A stretch of 64,000 bases of DNA, from positions 1-64,000 of the forward strand of contig JAJYNO010000009.1 of the NCBI GenBank assembly GCA_021786295.1. The letters run 5' to 3'. Below the pieces are notes generated by a model. That model was not told the origin of the DNA, searched no databases, and saw only the letters and a program-made list of their open reading frames with translations. This DNA is from a bacterium (GTDB taxonomy: Bacteria > Elusimicrobiota > Elusimicrobia > Elusimicrobiales > UBA9959). Below, in pieces: positions 49,335-58,198 of the stretch. The translations under genes and the position numbers were made by a program. Numbering within the stretch: position 1 is the stretch's first letter; the number at the start of each line of letters is the position of its first letter.

Positions 49335-51551
49335 ATGGACGAACAAAATCTGGCGCCAAGAGTCGTGACTTTTTCCGGCCCCAAGGAAGGGGTCGGCAAG
49401 ACCTCCATCGTCATGAACCTGGCGCTGGCCTGGGCCAACTACCAGAAGCGCAACGTGCTGATCCTGCCGCTGGACCCGCTGTGCCGGCCGGAGCACGCGC
49501 AGCTGCTGGGCCTTAACCCTCCGTCGATGGCCGAGATCGTCCGCCAGCTGGGGCGCGAATCGGTCGGCGCGCTGGGGGCGCTGCTGAAAGGCAAGATCCC
49601 GCTCTCGCAGTGGGGCGTCGGCGTGCTGCCGCTTTCCAAGCGGCGCTCGGACGTGGCCAAGATGTCGCCCGACATAATCCTGCCGGTGCTTTCCAAGCTT
49701 TCCCAGAACTTCGACATCTTCATCGACGTGGACCCGTACTTCCCGATGCAGGTGTTCGCGTTCGACATCTCCGACCTGGTCTTCTGGGTCTCCAACTCCA
49801 ACGTGGTCTCCCTCAACGCCACTGCCGGCATTTTCCGGGAGATAAACGAACTGCACTTCCCGATGAACAAGTTCGAGATCGTGGCAAACCTTTTCGATAT
49901 GCCGGGCGCGATAGGCCCCAAGGAAGTGGAGAAATTCTACAAGCAGATGGGCAAGGACGTGCTGGCCTTCATGCCGTGGGAGGACGCGCTGCCCGCCTAC
50001 GCCAACCAGAACAAGATCCTGATCACCGAGCAGCCCAACACGCAGTGGGTGCGCCTGCTGCGCGTGCTGCTGGGCCGGCTGGCCGAGCTGAAGCCGGGGG
50101 AGAAGCAATGGGTCTCCAACGTCTCGACGGCTGAGTTCGCGCACGGCTCCGACATGCTCTGGCGGCCCACCGAAAAGGAGGCGGCCGCTCCCCTCTCGGC
50201 CGAATCCCACGGCGGGGGCGCGGCCAAGGCGGCGAGGGTGGACGTGCCGCCGTTCTGGGAGGACCTGAAGATGAAGGTCCACCGCAACGTCGTGTCCGCG
50301 CTCGAGATGGAGCGCATAAAGATCTCCGACGACCCGGCGCAGAACGCCGAGAACCGCAAGAAGGTCGACGGCATCATCAACGGCCTGCTGCAGAAGGAGA
50401 CGGCCACGCCGCTGACCCGCGAACAGCGCGTCAAGTTCATCAACGAGCTGCTCGACGAGATCATGGGCCTCGGCCCGCTCGAGGAGCTGATGCGCGACCC
50501 GTCCGTCACCGAGATCATGGTCAACTCGGCAGACAAGGTCTACATAGAGAAGGCCGGCAAGCTGATCCTGACCAAGTACAAGTTCCGCAACGACGAGCAG
50601 ATCCTGCAGGTCATGAAGCGCATCGTCGCGCCGCTCGGCCGCCGCATCGACGAGTCCGTGCCGCTGGTGGACGCCCGCCTGAAGGACGGCTCGCGCGTCA
50701 ACGGCATCATCCCGCCGCTGGCCGTTTCCGGCCCGACGCTGACGATCCGCCGCTTCTCCGCCAAGCCGTTCACCGACTCCGACCTGATCAAGAAAGGGTC
50801 CATCTCGCAGACCGCGGTGGACTTTCTGAAGGCCTGCGTCAGGCTGCGCAAGGACATCATCATCTCCGGCGGCACCGGCACCGGCAAGACGACCTTCCTG
50901 AACATGCTGTCGAGCTATATCCCGGAGGACGAGCGCATCGTCACCGTGGAGGACACGGCCGAACTCCGGCTGCAGCAGGACCACTGGGTGCGCCTCGAGT
51001 CCCGCCCGCCCAACATCGAGGGCAAGGGCGAGGTCAGCATCCGCGACCTGGTCAAGAACTGCCTCCGCATGCGCCCCGACCGCATAGTCGTAGGCGAGGT
51101 CCGCGGCTCCGAGGCCCTGGACATGCTTCAGGCAATGAACACCGGCCACGAGGGCTCGCTGGCCACCATTCACGCCAACACCCCGCGCGACGCGCTGACC
51201 CGCATGGAGGCCATGTGCCTGATGGCCGGCGCCGACCTGCCTATCTGGGCGCTGCGCGAGATGATCGCCTCCGCCGTGCACATGATAGTGCAGCTGACGC
51301 GCTTCTCCGACGGCACACGCAAGATCACCGCCATCACCGAGATCACCGGCCGCGAGGAGAACCAGATCCTGATCCACGATATCTTCAGGTACCACCAGAC
51401 CGGCATGGACGAGAACGGCAAGGTGGTGGGCTACTTCAGCGCCACCGGCGATCCGCCGAAGTTCTACAAGGAATTCGAGACGCACGGCATCCCGATGCCG
51501 GTGGAGATCTTCTGGACGGAGGAGCAGAAGCGCCAGAGGACGGGCAGATGA
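49335..51551 (+). CDS. CpaE-CpaF fusion: MinD-like plus secretion ATPase
   Basis: One 738-residue protein. Residues 1-270 resemble the CpaE/TadZ MinD-like localisation ATPase with a deviant Walker [11 protein letters not shown] (15-24) and [11 protein letters not shown]. After a charged linker, residues about 300-738 are a CpaF/TadA-type ATPase: [19 protein letters not shown], Walker [10 protein letters not shown] (near 512-520), an Asp box, Walker [10 protein letters not shown], and the His box [15 protein letters not shown]. These are normally two proteins. The fusion would tie the hexameric motor to its polar positioner. It overlaps the tadB gene by 4 nt. Confidence 0.9.
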   Translation: MDEQNLAPRVVTFSGPKEGVGKTSIVMNLALAWANYQKRNVLILPLDPLCRPEHAQLLGLNPPSMAEIVRQLGRESVGALGALLKGKIPLSQWGVGVLPLSKRRSDVAKMSPDIILPVLSKLSQNFDIFIDVDPYFPMQVFAFDISDLVFWVSNSNVVSLNATAGIFREINELHFPMNKFEIVANLFDMPGAIGPKEVEKFYKQMGKDVLAFMPWEDALPAYANQNKILITEQPNTQWVRLLRVLLGRLAELKPGEKQWVSNVSTAEFAHGSDMLWRPTEKEAAAPLSAESHGGGAAKAARVDVPPFWEDLKMKVHRNVVSALEMERIKISDDPAQNAENRKKVDGIINGLLQKETATPLTREQRVKFINELLDEIMGLGPLEELMRDPSVTEIMVNSADKVYIEKAGKLILTKYKFRNDEQILQVMKRIVAPLGRRIDESVPLVDARLKDGSRVNGIIPPLAVSGPTLTIRRFSAKPFTDSDLIKKGSISQTAVDFLKACVRLRKDIIISGGTGTGKTTFLNMLSSYIPEDERIVTVEDTAELRLQQDHWVRLESRPPNIEGKGEVSIRDLVKNCLRMRPDRIVVGEVRGSEALDMLQAMNTGHEGSLATIHANTPRDALTRMEAMCLMAGADLPIWALREMIASAVHMIVQLTRFSDGTRKITAITEITGREENQILIHDIFRYHQTGMDENGKVVGYFSATGDPPKFYKEFETHGIPMPVEIFWTEEQKRQRTGR

Positions 51552-53137
51552 GCGCGCGCGTCCGCGGAACGGGTCTTATGAAAAAGCTAGTGCTGATATT
51601 GTCTTTGGCCGGCCTGCTGGGGGCCGGGTCCGCTTCCGCCGCGGTCTTCACCAAGTCCGAAATGGACGAGGTGTCCTGCGCCGCGCTGAAGATGCAGCTC
51701 TTCTACTACTACCTGACCCCGGACCGGGACAAGTCCATCCTGAACTACACGCTGACCTGCAAGGGCGGCAAGCTCCAGCTGGCGATGCCGGCCTGGCTGA
51801 ACACGGCGGTGCCGGACATGGTCAACCGCAAGGTCTGGCGCGACCCGCAGGAGGGCGAGCTTTCGGAAGCTTCCGTCTGGCAGACGCCCGTCTCCATCCT
51901 CTACGAGTTCATGGAGCTGACCAAGAAGACCTTCCCGCCGGAGCAGGGCGGCGCGGGCATACAGCCGGCGCTGCTGGTCAAGGAGTACGCGGACATCCGC
52001 ATCCGCTTCCAGATGTCGATGGACAGGCTCTACAGGGCGCGTACGCCCGATTTTACGATGTTCGACTCGATGGACGGGCGCGGCCGTACGATAATGGCCC
52101 AGTTCTCGCTGATCCTGGACGAGATGGAATCCATAGCGGACGCTATCTCCAGCACCAACTCGCAGCGCTACGCCGCCGCCGTGACGGCCTCCGCCGCCCT
52201 CTCCGAGGACGCGTTCCGGACCCTTTTCCTGCCTCCGCGCGTCTATGCGCCGCCGCCGCAGGAGTCCCAGACGGAGAAGGTGGTCAACACCGCGCTGACG
52301 ATCCTGGGCATCATACTTATATTCCTGGCCGTGCAGGCCTATTTCGCGCTGAACGACGAGAAGACGAACGCGCTGATGGGGAGCTACGCGCAGAAGGTGG
52401 CCACGTTCACTGAGGCCTTCTCGCGGCAGTTCATCAGCATCAACGTCAAGTACCTGGTGCTGGGGCCGACCATCCTGCTGGCGCTGCTGGGCATGTTCAC
52501 GGGCAGCATCCTGGCCTTTCTCGTGCTGTCGGCCCTGGGTTTCTTCATAGGCCTGCGCACGCCCGCGTTCGTGCTGAACGCGATGAAGCAGGCCCGCGGC
52601 CGCAAGATAGACGGCCAGCTGATGGACGGGCTGATCCTGCTGGCCAACTGCCTGCGCTCGGGCCTGGACATCGTCCAGGGCTTCGAGATGGTCTCGAAGG
52701 ACCTGCTGCCCCCGATCTCCGACGAGTTCGGTCTCGTGATCAAGAACTACCAGCTCGGCATGACGTTCGAGAAGGCGCTGGGCGTGATGGAGGAGCGCGT
52801 GGCCTCCAAGATGCTCTCCTACATGATCCGCGCGATCGTGCTGCAGCGCCAGATGGGCGGCAATCTGACCAAGGTCTTCGAACGCATCGTCGTCGACATA
52901 CGCGAGGAATCCAAGCTGGACGAGAAGACGAAGGCGATGACGGCGCAGCAGAAGATCCAGTCCATAGTGGTGGGCATCATGCCGTGGGTCATGGTCGGCG
53001 TGATGTTCATGTTCCAGCCCGACCAGATGATAAGCTTCTACGGCAGCCCGCTGGGGATGGGCGTCTTCATCTTCTGCGCCGTCTGGATCGGCATAGGCAT
53101 GAAGGTCGTCTCCAGCCTGGGGAAGATACGCGTATGA
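51548..53137 (+). CDS. tadB: TadB-like platform protein with N-terminal ectodomain
   Basis: The 529-residue product overlaps cpaEF by ATGA; a start at 51578 (MKKLVLIL) is an equal option. It has a signal peptide or anchor (LILSLAGLLGAGSASA), then about 210 residues of non-membrane sequence (FPPEQGGAGIQPALLV and MDRLYRARTPDFTMFDSMDG), and TM helices from about 243. The GspF/TadB core follows (MDGLILLANCLRSGLDIVQGFEMV, RQMGGNLTKVFERIV). Normal TadB is about 320 residues, so the N-terminal domain is an addition and would face the periplasm. Confidence 0.85.
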   Translation: MSARVRGTGLMKKLVLILSLAGLLGAGSASAAVFTKSEMDEVSCAALKMQLFYYYLTPDRDKSILNYTLTCKGGKLQLAMPAWLNTAVPDMVNRKVWRDPQEGELSEASVWQTPVSILYEFMELTKKTFPPEQGGAGIQPALLVKEYADIRIRFQMSMDRLYRARTPDFTMFDSMDGRGRTIMAQFSLILDEMESIADAISSTNSQRYAAAVTASAALSEDAFRTLFLPPRVYAPPPQESQTEKVVNTALTILGIILIFLAVQAYFALNDEKTNALMGSYAQKVATFTEAFSRQFISINVKYLVLGPTILLALLGMFTGSILAFLVLSALGFFIGLRTPAFVLNAMKQARGRKIDGQLMDGLILLANCLRSGLDIVQGFEMVSKDLLPPISDEFGLVIKNYQLGMTFEKALGVMEERVASKMLSYMIRAIVLQRQMGGNLTKVFERIVVDIREESKLDEKTKAMTAQQKIQSIVVGIMPWVMVGVMFMFQPDQMISFYGSPLGMGVFIFCAVWIGIGMKVVSSLGKIRV

Positions 53138-54030
53138 CGGACAAGCTCACACAGTTCTTTCTCATAGCCGTTTCCATCATCGGCTCCTTCTCCGTCTTCG
53201 CGGCGGTGCAGCGCTTCTTCGCCCCGCGCGAGGAGGACCGCTCCCCGATAGGCGACATCAGCGACATGGAGGGCAAGAGCATCTCCGCCTTCGCCAAGCT
53301 GGAGAACAGCAAGAACATGTGGGACAAGCTGGACCTGTTCTTCGCCAGGAAACTCGGCTTCGAGAGGAAGCTGGAACAGACCTACGTCCTGCTGGGCAGC
53401 CCTTCCGGCACGAATCCCCTCAAGATGCTGCACCTCAAGCTGCTGGTCGGGGGCCTGCTGCCGGTAGTGTTCTACGTGCTGACAGGCTCGGTCTTCACGC
53501 TGGTCTTCGCGCCGCTGGGCTTCATGATCCCCGACGCCGGCATCTACGCGGGCCGCATCCGCCGCCGCCAGGAGGACATCATCCACAACTTCCCCACGTT
53601 CGTGGACCTGGCCGCGCTGATGATAGAGTCCGGCCTCGACTACATGACGGCCTTCGACCGCATCGTGAAGATCGCCCCGGTCAAGACCGGGCTGGAGCTC
53701 GAGATCGAGAAGACCATAAACGAGGTGCAGCTGGGCTATTCCCGCCGCGACGCGCTGCGCCGCCTGGCGGACCGCACCGGCCTGCAGGAGGTGCGCTCCT
53801 TCGTCGGCCTTATCGTGCAGTCGGACGAGCTGGGCACCAGCCTCGTGGACCTGCTGCGCAACTATTCGGCCGACATGCGCTTCCGCCGCCTGAACAAGGC
53901 CGAGAAGCTGGCCGCGCAGGCCTCGACGAAGATGCTGATCCCGCTGTTCATCTTCATCTTTCCGACCGTGTTCATCCTGATGCTTTCTCCGATGGTCAGC
54001 GGACTGATAAAGGGCGGTATGCCTTTCTGA
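53134..54030 (+). CDS. tadC: TadC platform protein
   Basis: The 298-residue protein starts with the overlapping ATGA of tadB. A TM helix near the N-terminus, a cytoplasmic linker with LEQTYVLLGSPSG, two TM helices, and the GspF domain (FPTFVDLAALMIESGLDYMTAF, FVGLIVQSDELGTSLVDLL) are visible, with a final TM pair. TadB and TadC form the inner-membrane platform on which the CpaF motor acts. A longer reading beginning at 52984 runs inside tadB and is not used. Confidence 0.9.
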   Translation: MTDKLTQFFLIAVSIIGSFSVFAAVQRFFAPREEDRSPIGDISDMEGKSISAFAKLENSKNMWDKLDLFFARKLGFERKLEQTYVLLGSPSGTNPLKMLHLKLLVGGLLPVVFYVLTGSVFTLVFAPLGFMIPDAGIYAGRIRRRQEDIIHNFPTFVDLAALMIESGLDYMTAFDRIVKIAPVKTGLELEIEKTINEVQLGYSRRDALRRLADRTGLQEVRSFVGLIVQSDELGTSLVDLLRNYSADMRFRRLNKAEKLAAQASTKMLIPLFIFIFPTVFILMLSPMVSGLIKGGMPF

Positions 54031-54041
54031 AGAGGCTCTAT

Positions 54042-55394
54042 ATGGCGAACATCATTCCCTGGCTGGTCCTTTCCGCGGCGCTGTGCGCCCCCGCCGCCGC
54101 GCAGCAGCAGGCGCCGCAGCCGCAGCAGCAGGCGCCGCAGCCGCCGCGCAGCGAGGAGTCGCTGTTCCTGGACCTGCAGAAGACGGGGCTGGACTCGATG
54201 AGCGACGTGGAGGAGAAGAAGAAGTTCCTTGAGACCGTGAAGCTGGAGAAGGCGAAGATCCAGGACGCGATGCTGGAGGATATCTACGAGAACGCCTTCG
54301 ACTATTACCGCAACGGCAAGTACGAGGACGCCAAGGACCTGGCGACGAAGATCCTTTCCATAGACCCGAACTTCAAGGACGCGCAGATGCTGCTGGACGC
54401 CTCCAACCAGCTGCGCGGGAGCGCGCGCCCGGCCATGAGCGAGAGGCTGATGATAGAGGACCGCTTCAAGGACGCTCTCTCCTACTACAACGAGGGCCGT
54501 ATAATCGAGGCCCACGACAAGATGGAGGAGGTCGTCAAGCTGTCCCCCAACAACATCAAGGCCAAGTACTGGCTTTCGCGGATGAACGAGGACCTGAACG
54601 ACTACTACTTCCAGCGGGGCATGGACGCCTACAAGCAGAACGACCTGAAGAACGCGCTGGACAACCTTTACAGCGCCCTGCTGATCAAGCCCCGGGACGG
54701 CCGGACGGTGGAGTGGGTGTCCCGCGTGGAGGACGAACTGCGCCAGCAGAAGGCCAACGACAGGCTGAAAGAGGCGCTCGGGTTCTACGCCCAGGGCGAC
54801 CTCGCGCAGGCCTACGCCGGCCTGCAGCGGGCCCTCGAGGTTCAGCCCGGCGACTCCAAGGCCGCCAAGCTGCTGGCCGAGGTGAAGCAGGAGATCGAGA
54901 ACGGTTTCCTCGACTCCGGCAGGAAACTTTACGGGCAGCGCAGGTACACCGACGCGATAGCCGAATGGGACAAGGCCAAGCCGTACGCCGACGACATGTC
55001 CTATATAGACAAGCTGATCAAGCGCGCCAACCAGCAGATGAAGCTGGAGGCCGCCGAGAAGAAGCGCCGCGCCGAGGAGGCCGCCCGCCGCGCCAAGGAG
55101 GAGGCCGACCGCAGGGCCGCCGAGGAGGCCGCCAGGGAGAAGGCCGCCGAGGAGGCCAAGCAGGCCGGCATGGCCCTGCAGCAGCAGGCGGAGGTACAGA
55201 AGCCGCCCGCCGTAACCCAGGAGGACAAGGTCGCCGCCAGGCAGCACTACCTGAACGGCCTGAAGTTCTTCCAGGACTCCAATTACGACAAGGCCAAGGA
55301 CGAGTGGACCATCGCCAAGCAGCTGGACCCGTCCAATCCCGACGTGCAGGCCGGCCTGAAGCGGATAGAGCAGATACTGGCCGGCGGCCAGTAG
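54042..55394 (+). CDS. Exported TPR protein of the Tad locus
   Basis: The 450-residue protein has a signal peptide (IIPWLVLSAALCAPAAAQQQ), a Gln/Pro-rich stretch, and several TPR units from about residue 80 (NAFDYYRNGKYEDAKDLATKIL, RFKDALSYYNEGRIIEAHDK, DYYFQRGMDAYKQNDLKNAL, KEALGFYAQGDLAQAYAG). An Ala/Glu/Arg coiled coil (about 330-395) and a final TPR (YLNGLKFFQDSNYDKAKDEW) follow. It plays the part of TadD-like periplasmic TPR lipoproteins, which assist secretin assembly, but it is longer and lacks a lipobox. The start is the ATG at 54042 with an AGAGG site. Confidence 0.85.
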   Translation: MANIIPWLVLSAALCAPAAAQQQAPQPQQQAPQPPRSEESLFLDLQKTGLDSMSDVEEKKKFLETVKLEKAKIQDAMLEDIYENAFDYYRNGKYEDAKDLATKILSIDPNFKDAQMLLDASNQLRGSARPAMSERLMIEDRFKDALSYYNEGRIIEAHDKMEEVVKLSPNNIKAKYWLSRMNEDLNDYYFQRGMDAYKQNDLKNALDNLYSALLIKPRDGRTVEWVSRVEDELRQQKANDRLKEALGFYAQGDLAQAYAGLQRALEVQPGDSKAAKLLAEVKQEIENGFLDSGRKLYGQRRYTDAIAEWDKAKPYADDMSYIDKLIKRANQQMKLEAAEKKRRAEEAARRAKEEADRRAAEEAAREKAAEEAKQAGMALQQQAEVQKPPAVTQEDKVAARQHYLNGLKFFQDSNYDKAKDEWTIAKQLDPSNPDVQAGLKRIEQILAGGQ

Positions 55395-55411
55395 CGCCTA
55401 AATCGCGGTAT

Positions 55412-55454
55412 TTAACATTTAGGCAACACTCCGTTAACAGCGGTTTTGTAAACT
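55412..55454 (+). promoter_or_regulatory. 11-bp repeat box and -10 (site D)
   Basis: TTAACA (55412), GCAACA (55423) and TTAACA (55434) start exactly 11 bp apart, followed after 9 bp by -10 TAAACT (55449-55454), the same -10 as site B. A leader of about 43 nt with an AAGGA site precedes the ATG at 55504. Confidence 0.72.
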
Positions 55455-55503
55455 AATATTGCGGGCCGAGGAGGCCCGCCAGATTTTACGCAAGGAACTA
55501 CGT

Positions 55504-56619
55504 ATGCGGCTGACCGCAAAATGGCTTATATGGTTCGTCGGGATAGGCATCTACGTGATGGTCCTTGGCGGCGTCTTCTATTACAACCTCTTCAAGTGGA
55601 CGTTCGACGAGAAGCTGAAGACGGACGTGGTGGACAAGATCAAGACCTACGCGCCCACGATGCGCACCGGGCTGCTGAACAGCCCGGACGCCATCACTTT
55701 CGAGGAATACGACATCATGACCGAGCTCTCCAAGGACGAGCGGATCACCTCGCTGCTCTACCTGGACCGCATGGGCAGGGTGCGCTGGCACAAGGAAGCG
55801 CGCTTCATCGGCATGGGCTGGGACCAGCTGCAGAAGGAGGTTCCGCCGGCTACCGACGCGATCGCCCAGGCCTACCTGTCCAAGATGGTCAAGGTCCGCC
55901 AGGTCAGCGGCGAGCCGTTCTACGAGATCGCCATCCCGTTCTCCGTGCGGGGCGACATCATAGGCATAATAGACCTGCTGGTGTCGCGGGCCGGGGCAGA
56001 GGTGCTGATAGGCTCGGCGATGAGGAAGTACGTCTTCGGCGCAATAGGAGTGCTGTTCCTGCTGGGGCTGCCGCTGTACTTCTTCTTCCACCATTACGTC
56101 ATCTCCCCGATGGAGGTGCTGCGCGAGAGCATAGAGGGCGTCTCGCTCAAGAACTTCGAGCTGCGCTTCCCGCTCCGGTCGGACGAGCTCGGGGACCTGG
56201 CGGCCTCGATAAACAGGCTGATGGGCAAGATGAAGACGGAGATAGAGGGGATCTCGAACAAGGACCGCACCTACAAGGAGGCCGAGCAGCGCTGGTGGCG
56301 CTCGCTGCTGAACATCATAGTCCCGGCCACCAGCTACGTGATAGTCGTGGACGAGAACAACAGCATCCTGTACGCCAATTTCGAGCTGGGGCAGGGCCTG
56401 GAGGCGAAGAACATCCACCTGCTGGACGTGGTGGACAGCCAGCAGCAGACCCTGCTGCGCCTGGTCGGGCAGGCCTTCGAGATGCCGGATCAGATCGTGG
56501 AGGGAGAGACCGTCTTCAAGGGGCAGAATTTCAACGTCAAGGTCCTGCACGTGGGCCAGACCGCCGACACCAACCGCACGCTGATACTTTTTCATCCCAA
56601 GGCCGGGATAGCTCTGTAG
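55504..56619 (+). CDS. HAMP-PAS membrane sensor without output domain
   Basis: I start at the ATG at 55504 (371 residues) behind AAGGA. Residues 1-30 hold a TM helix, about 30-175 an extracytoplasmic domain (ERITSLLYLDRMGRVRWHKEA), and about 178-205 a second TM (FGAIGVLFLLGLPLYFFFHH). HAMP follows at about 205-260 (SPMEVLRESIEGVS) and a PAS-like domain to the end (SYVIVVDENNSILYANFELG). No kinase, cyclase or methyl-acceptor domain is present. It may pass a signal by contact with the soluble regulators encoded next to it. Under box site D. Confidence 0.8.
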   Translation: MRLTAKWLIWFVGIGIYVMVLGGVFYYNLFKWTFDEKLKTDVVDKIKTYAPTMRTGLLNSPDAITFEEYDIMTELSKDERITSLLYLDRMGRVRWHKEARFIGMGWDQLQKEVPPATDAIAQAYLSKMVKVRQVSGEPFYEIAIPFSVRGDIIGIIDLLVSRAGAEVLIGSAMRKYVFGAIGVLFLLGLPLYFFFHHYVISPMEVLRESIEGVSLKNFELRFPLRSDELGDLAASINRLMGKMKTEIEGISNKDRTYKEAEQRWWRSLLNIIVPATSYVIVVDENNSILYANFELGQGLEAKNIHLLDVVDSQQQTLLRLVGQAFEMPDQIVEGETVFKGQNFNVKVLHVGQTADTNRTLILFHPKAGIAL

Positions 56620-56631
56620 CGGGCCCCGGGC

Positions 56632-56660
56632 TTGTCGTTCCCGTCCAATAATTATATATT
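56632..56660 (+). promoter_or_regulatory. Conventional promoter for the response-regulator group
   Basis: -35 TTGTCG (56632-56637), 17-bp spacer, -10 TATATT (56655-56660), about 53 nt upstream of the ATG at 56713. This promoter has no 11-bp repeat box, unlike its neighbours. Confidence 0.55.
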
Positions 56661-56712
56661 GTATAACCGAGCGCGCCGCGGCGCGCCGCTGTCGTTCATT
56701 TTTGGAGGGAAC

Positions 56713-57009
56713 ATGAAACTCGAAGTGCGCAATATCAGCGTTAGCTCCCTTGTCGGTTCGTCCCTGCCGCTGGTGATCTTCGTCCTGGCGCTGCTCGGCG
56801 GCGCGGTGTCCTACCTGGTCATCCCCAATCCGCAGCTGGCCACGATGAGCGCGGCCCAGAGGCTGCTCAGCGTCGGCCTGTACGGCCTGCTCTACGTCGT
56901 GATAGCCACCGCCCTGCTGGTGTTCACGGCTTTCGTGTACAACATCCTGACGGAGGTGCTGGGCCTGCACGGCGTCGTTTTGGACATAGAGGAGATATCC
57001 CAGGATTGA
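56713..57009 (+). CDS. DUF3566-like small membrane protein
   Basis: A 98-residue protein with two TM helices (about 16-38 and 52-76). Its last third, TALLVFTAFVYNILTEVLGLHGVVLDIEE in part, has the AFxYN ... GG/GL-like pattern of DUF3566 transmembrane domains, which occur next to division and topoisomerase genes in other phyla. The ATG follows a GGAGGG site. It is first in a group with two response-regulator genes, 32 nt before the GTG of the next gene. Function unknown. Confidence 0.65.
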   Translation: MKLEVRNISVSSLVGSSLPLVIFVLALLGGAVSYLVIPNPQLATMSAAQRLLSVGLYGLLYVVIATALLVFTAFVYNILTEVLGLHGVVLDIEEISQD

Positions 57010-57041
57010 CGGAGCGGCAGGCGCTCCGCGGGAGAACATCT

Positions 57042-57803
57042 GTGAAAATAAACATTATCTTCGCTTCCAAGGACCTCTCCAGGGCCTCCCTGATGCTCGA
57101 GATGCTGTCGCGCCAGGGCTATTCCGTGGCCACCGCCAGCCGCGCCCGCGAGGTCATGGGGATGCTGGCTGAGAAGTCCTTCGACATGGTCATGATCGGA
57201 CAGAACCTGGCGGACGAGGAGGGGCTGACCTTCCTGAAGAACCTGCGGGCCAAGAACAAGAACATCCCGGTCATCGCGGTCCTTGAATCCCCCGACACCT
57301 ACCTGGACCACATGCCGTCCGGGCTGAGCGCCGAGACGCTGATGCCGCACGGTCCCTCCGGCCGCGAGGCGCCGAAGATCTCGTACAAGCTCGCCTTCTT
57401 CCAGCTCGGCGCCGACGAGGTGCTGGCCTACAGCCAGGACCTGCACGAGAGCGTGGCCCGCATCCGGGCCGTCGTGCGCCGTACCGTCAGCGTTCAGGCC
57501 GACGAGGTCCTGAAGATGAACGAGATAGAGCTGAACATGTCCAGCTACACCGTACGCATAGCGAACAGGGAGATCACGGTGACGGCCAAGGAGTTCGACC
57601 TGCTCTACGTCTTCCTGAGCTCCCCCAACCGCGTGCTGTCGAGGCCCTACCTGATAGAGCGCGTGTGGGGCTACAACTATTTCGGTTCGCCGCGCACGGT
57701 GGACGTGCACGTGCGCCGTCTGCGCTCCAAGATGGGCAAGGCCGCGCGCTACGTCCATACGGTGCCCTGCGTCGGCTACAAGCTGGTGCCGGGCACCAAG
57801 TAG
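57042..57803 (+). CDS. PhoB/OmpR-type regulator with pseudo-receiver
   Basis: I start at the GTG at 57042 (253 residues) after GGGAGAA. The N-terminal half has the receiver fold outline but lacks its chemistry: the acidic pair after the first strand is absent (NIIFASKD), the phospho-Asp position is Gly53 (DMVMIGQNLADEEG), and the conserved Lys is not at its place. An insertion of about 30 residues sits after strand 4. The C-terminal winged helix (about 150-250) is intact: TVTAKEFDLLYVFLSSPNRV, YLIERVWGYNY, RTVDVHVRRLRSKM. It should bind DNA without phosphorylation and is the best local candidate for the 11-bp repeats. Confidence 0.85.
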   Translation: MKINIIFASKDLSRASLMLEMLSRQGYSVATASRAREVMGMLAEKSFDMVMIGQNLADEEGLTFLKNLRAKNKNIPVIAVLESPDTYLDHMPSGLSAETLMPHGPSGREAPKISYKLAFFQLGADEVLAYSQDLHESVARIRAVVRRTVSVQADEVLKMNEIELNMSSYTVRIANREITVTAKEFDLLYVFLSSPNRVLSRPYLIERVWGYNYFGSPRTVDVHVRRLRSKMGKAARYVHTVPCVGYKLVPGTK

Positions 57804-57822
57804 GGGAGACACGGAGGTTAAC

Positions 57823-58197
57823 ATGGCACACAAGATACTCGTTATCGACGACGACACCCACCTGCGCGAGAGCCTGGCCGAGGTGCTGGACATGGAGGGG
57901 TTCGAGACGCTGGAGGCCGGCAACGCCAAGTCTGGCATCGCCTCCGCCAAGAAGCAGAATCCCGACGTGGTGATCATGGACATCCAGCTGCCGGACTCCT
58001 CCGGCTTCCAGATCTGCCAGGAGCTGCGCAAGCATTCCAGGGATTTCATCCTGATAATGATGACGGGCCGCTTCCTGTCCGCCGAGGAGAAGACCCAGGG
58101 GCTGAGCCTCGGCGCGGACGAGTACATCACGAAGCCGTTCGACATCAGGGAGCTTTCTATCCGCATACGCCAGCTGCTCGGCAGAAAGGGGAAATGA
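57823..58197 (+). CDS. Stand-alone response regulator receiver
   Basis: A 124-residue CheY-like receiver without output domain. VIDDD at the N-terminus, phospho-acceptor Asp53 in DVVIMDIQLPD, the Thr in MMTGRF and the Lys in DEYITKPF are all present, so it should be phosphorylated normally, in contrast to the preceding regulator. The likely kinases are encoded at 59760 and 61767. It precedes the exported CPYG protein by one base. Confidence 0.9.
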   Translation: MAHKILVIDDDTHLRESLAEVLDMEGFETLEAGNAKSGIASAKKQNPDVVIMDIQLPDSSGFQICQELRKHSRDFILIMMTGRFLSAEEKTQGLSLGADEYITKPFDIRELSIRIRQLLGRKGK

Positions 58198-58198
58198 G

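Noticed and set aside
51215..51547. Extension of tadB into the cpaEF gene
   Set aside because: The overlap region is coding for CpaF His-box sequences in another frame; tadB has an ATGA-coupled start at 51548 with a signal peptide.
53319..54041. Extension of the TPR gene into tadC
   Set aside because: The extended N-terminus is an Arg/Gly/Pro-rich shadow of tadC; the ATG at 54042 has a ribosome site and a signal peptide.
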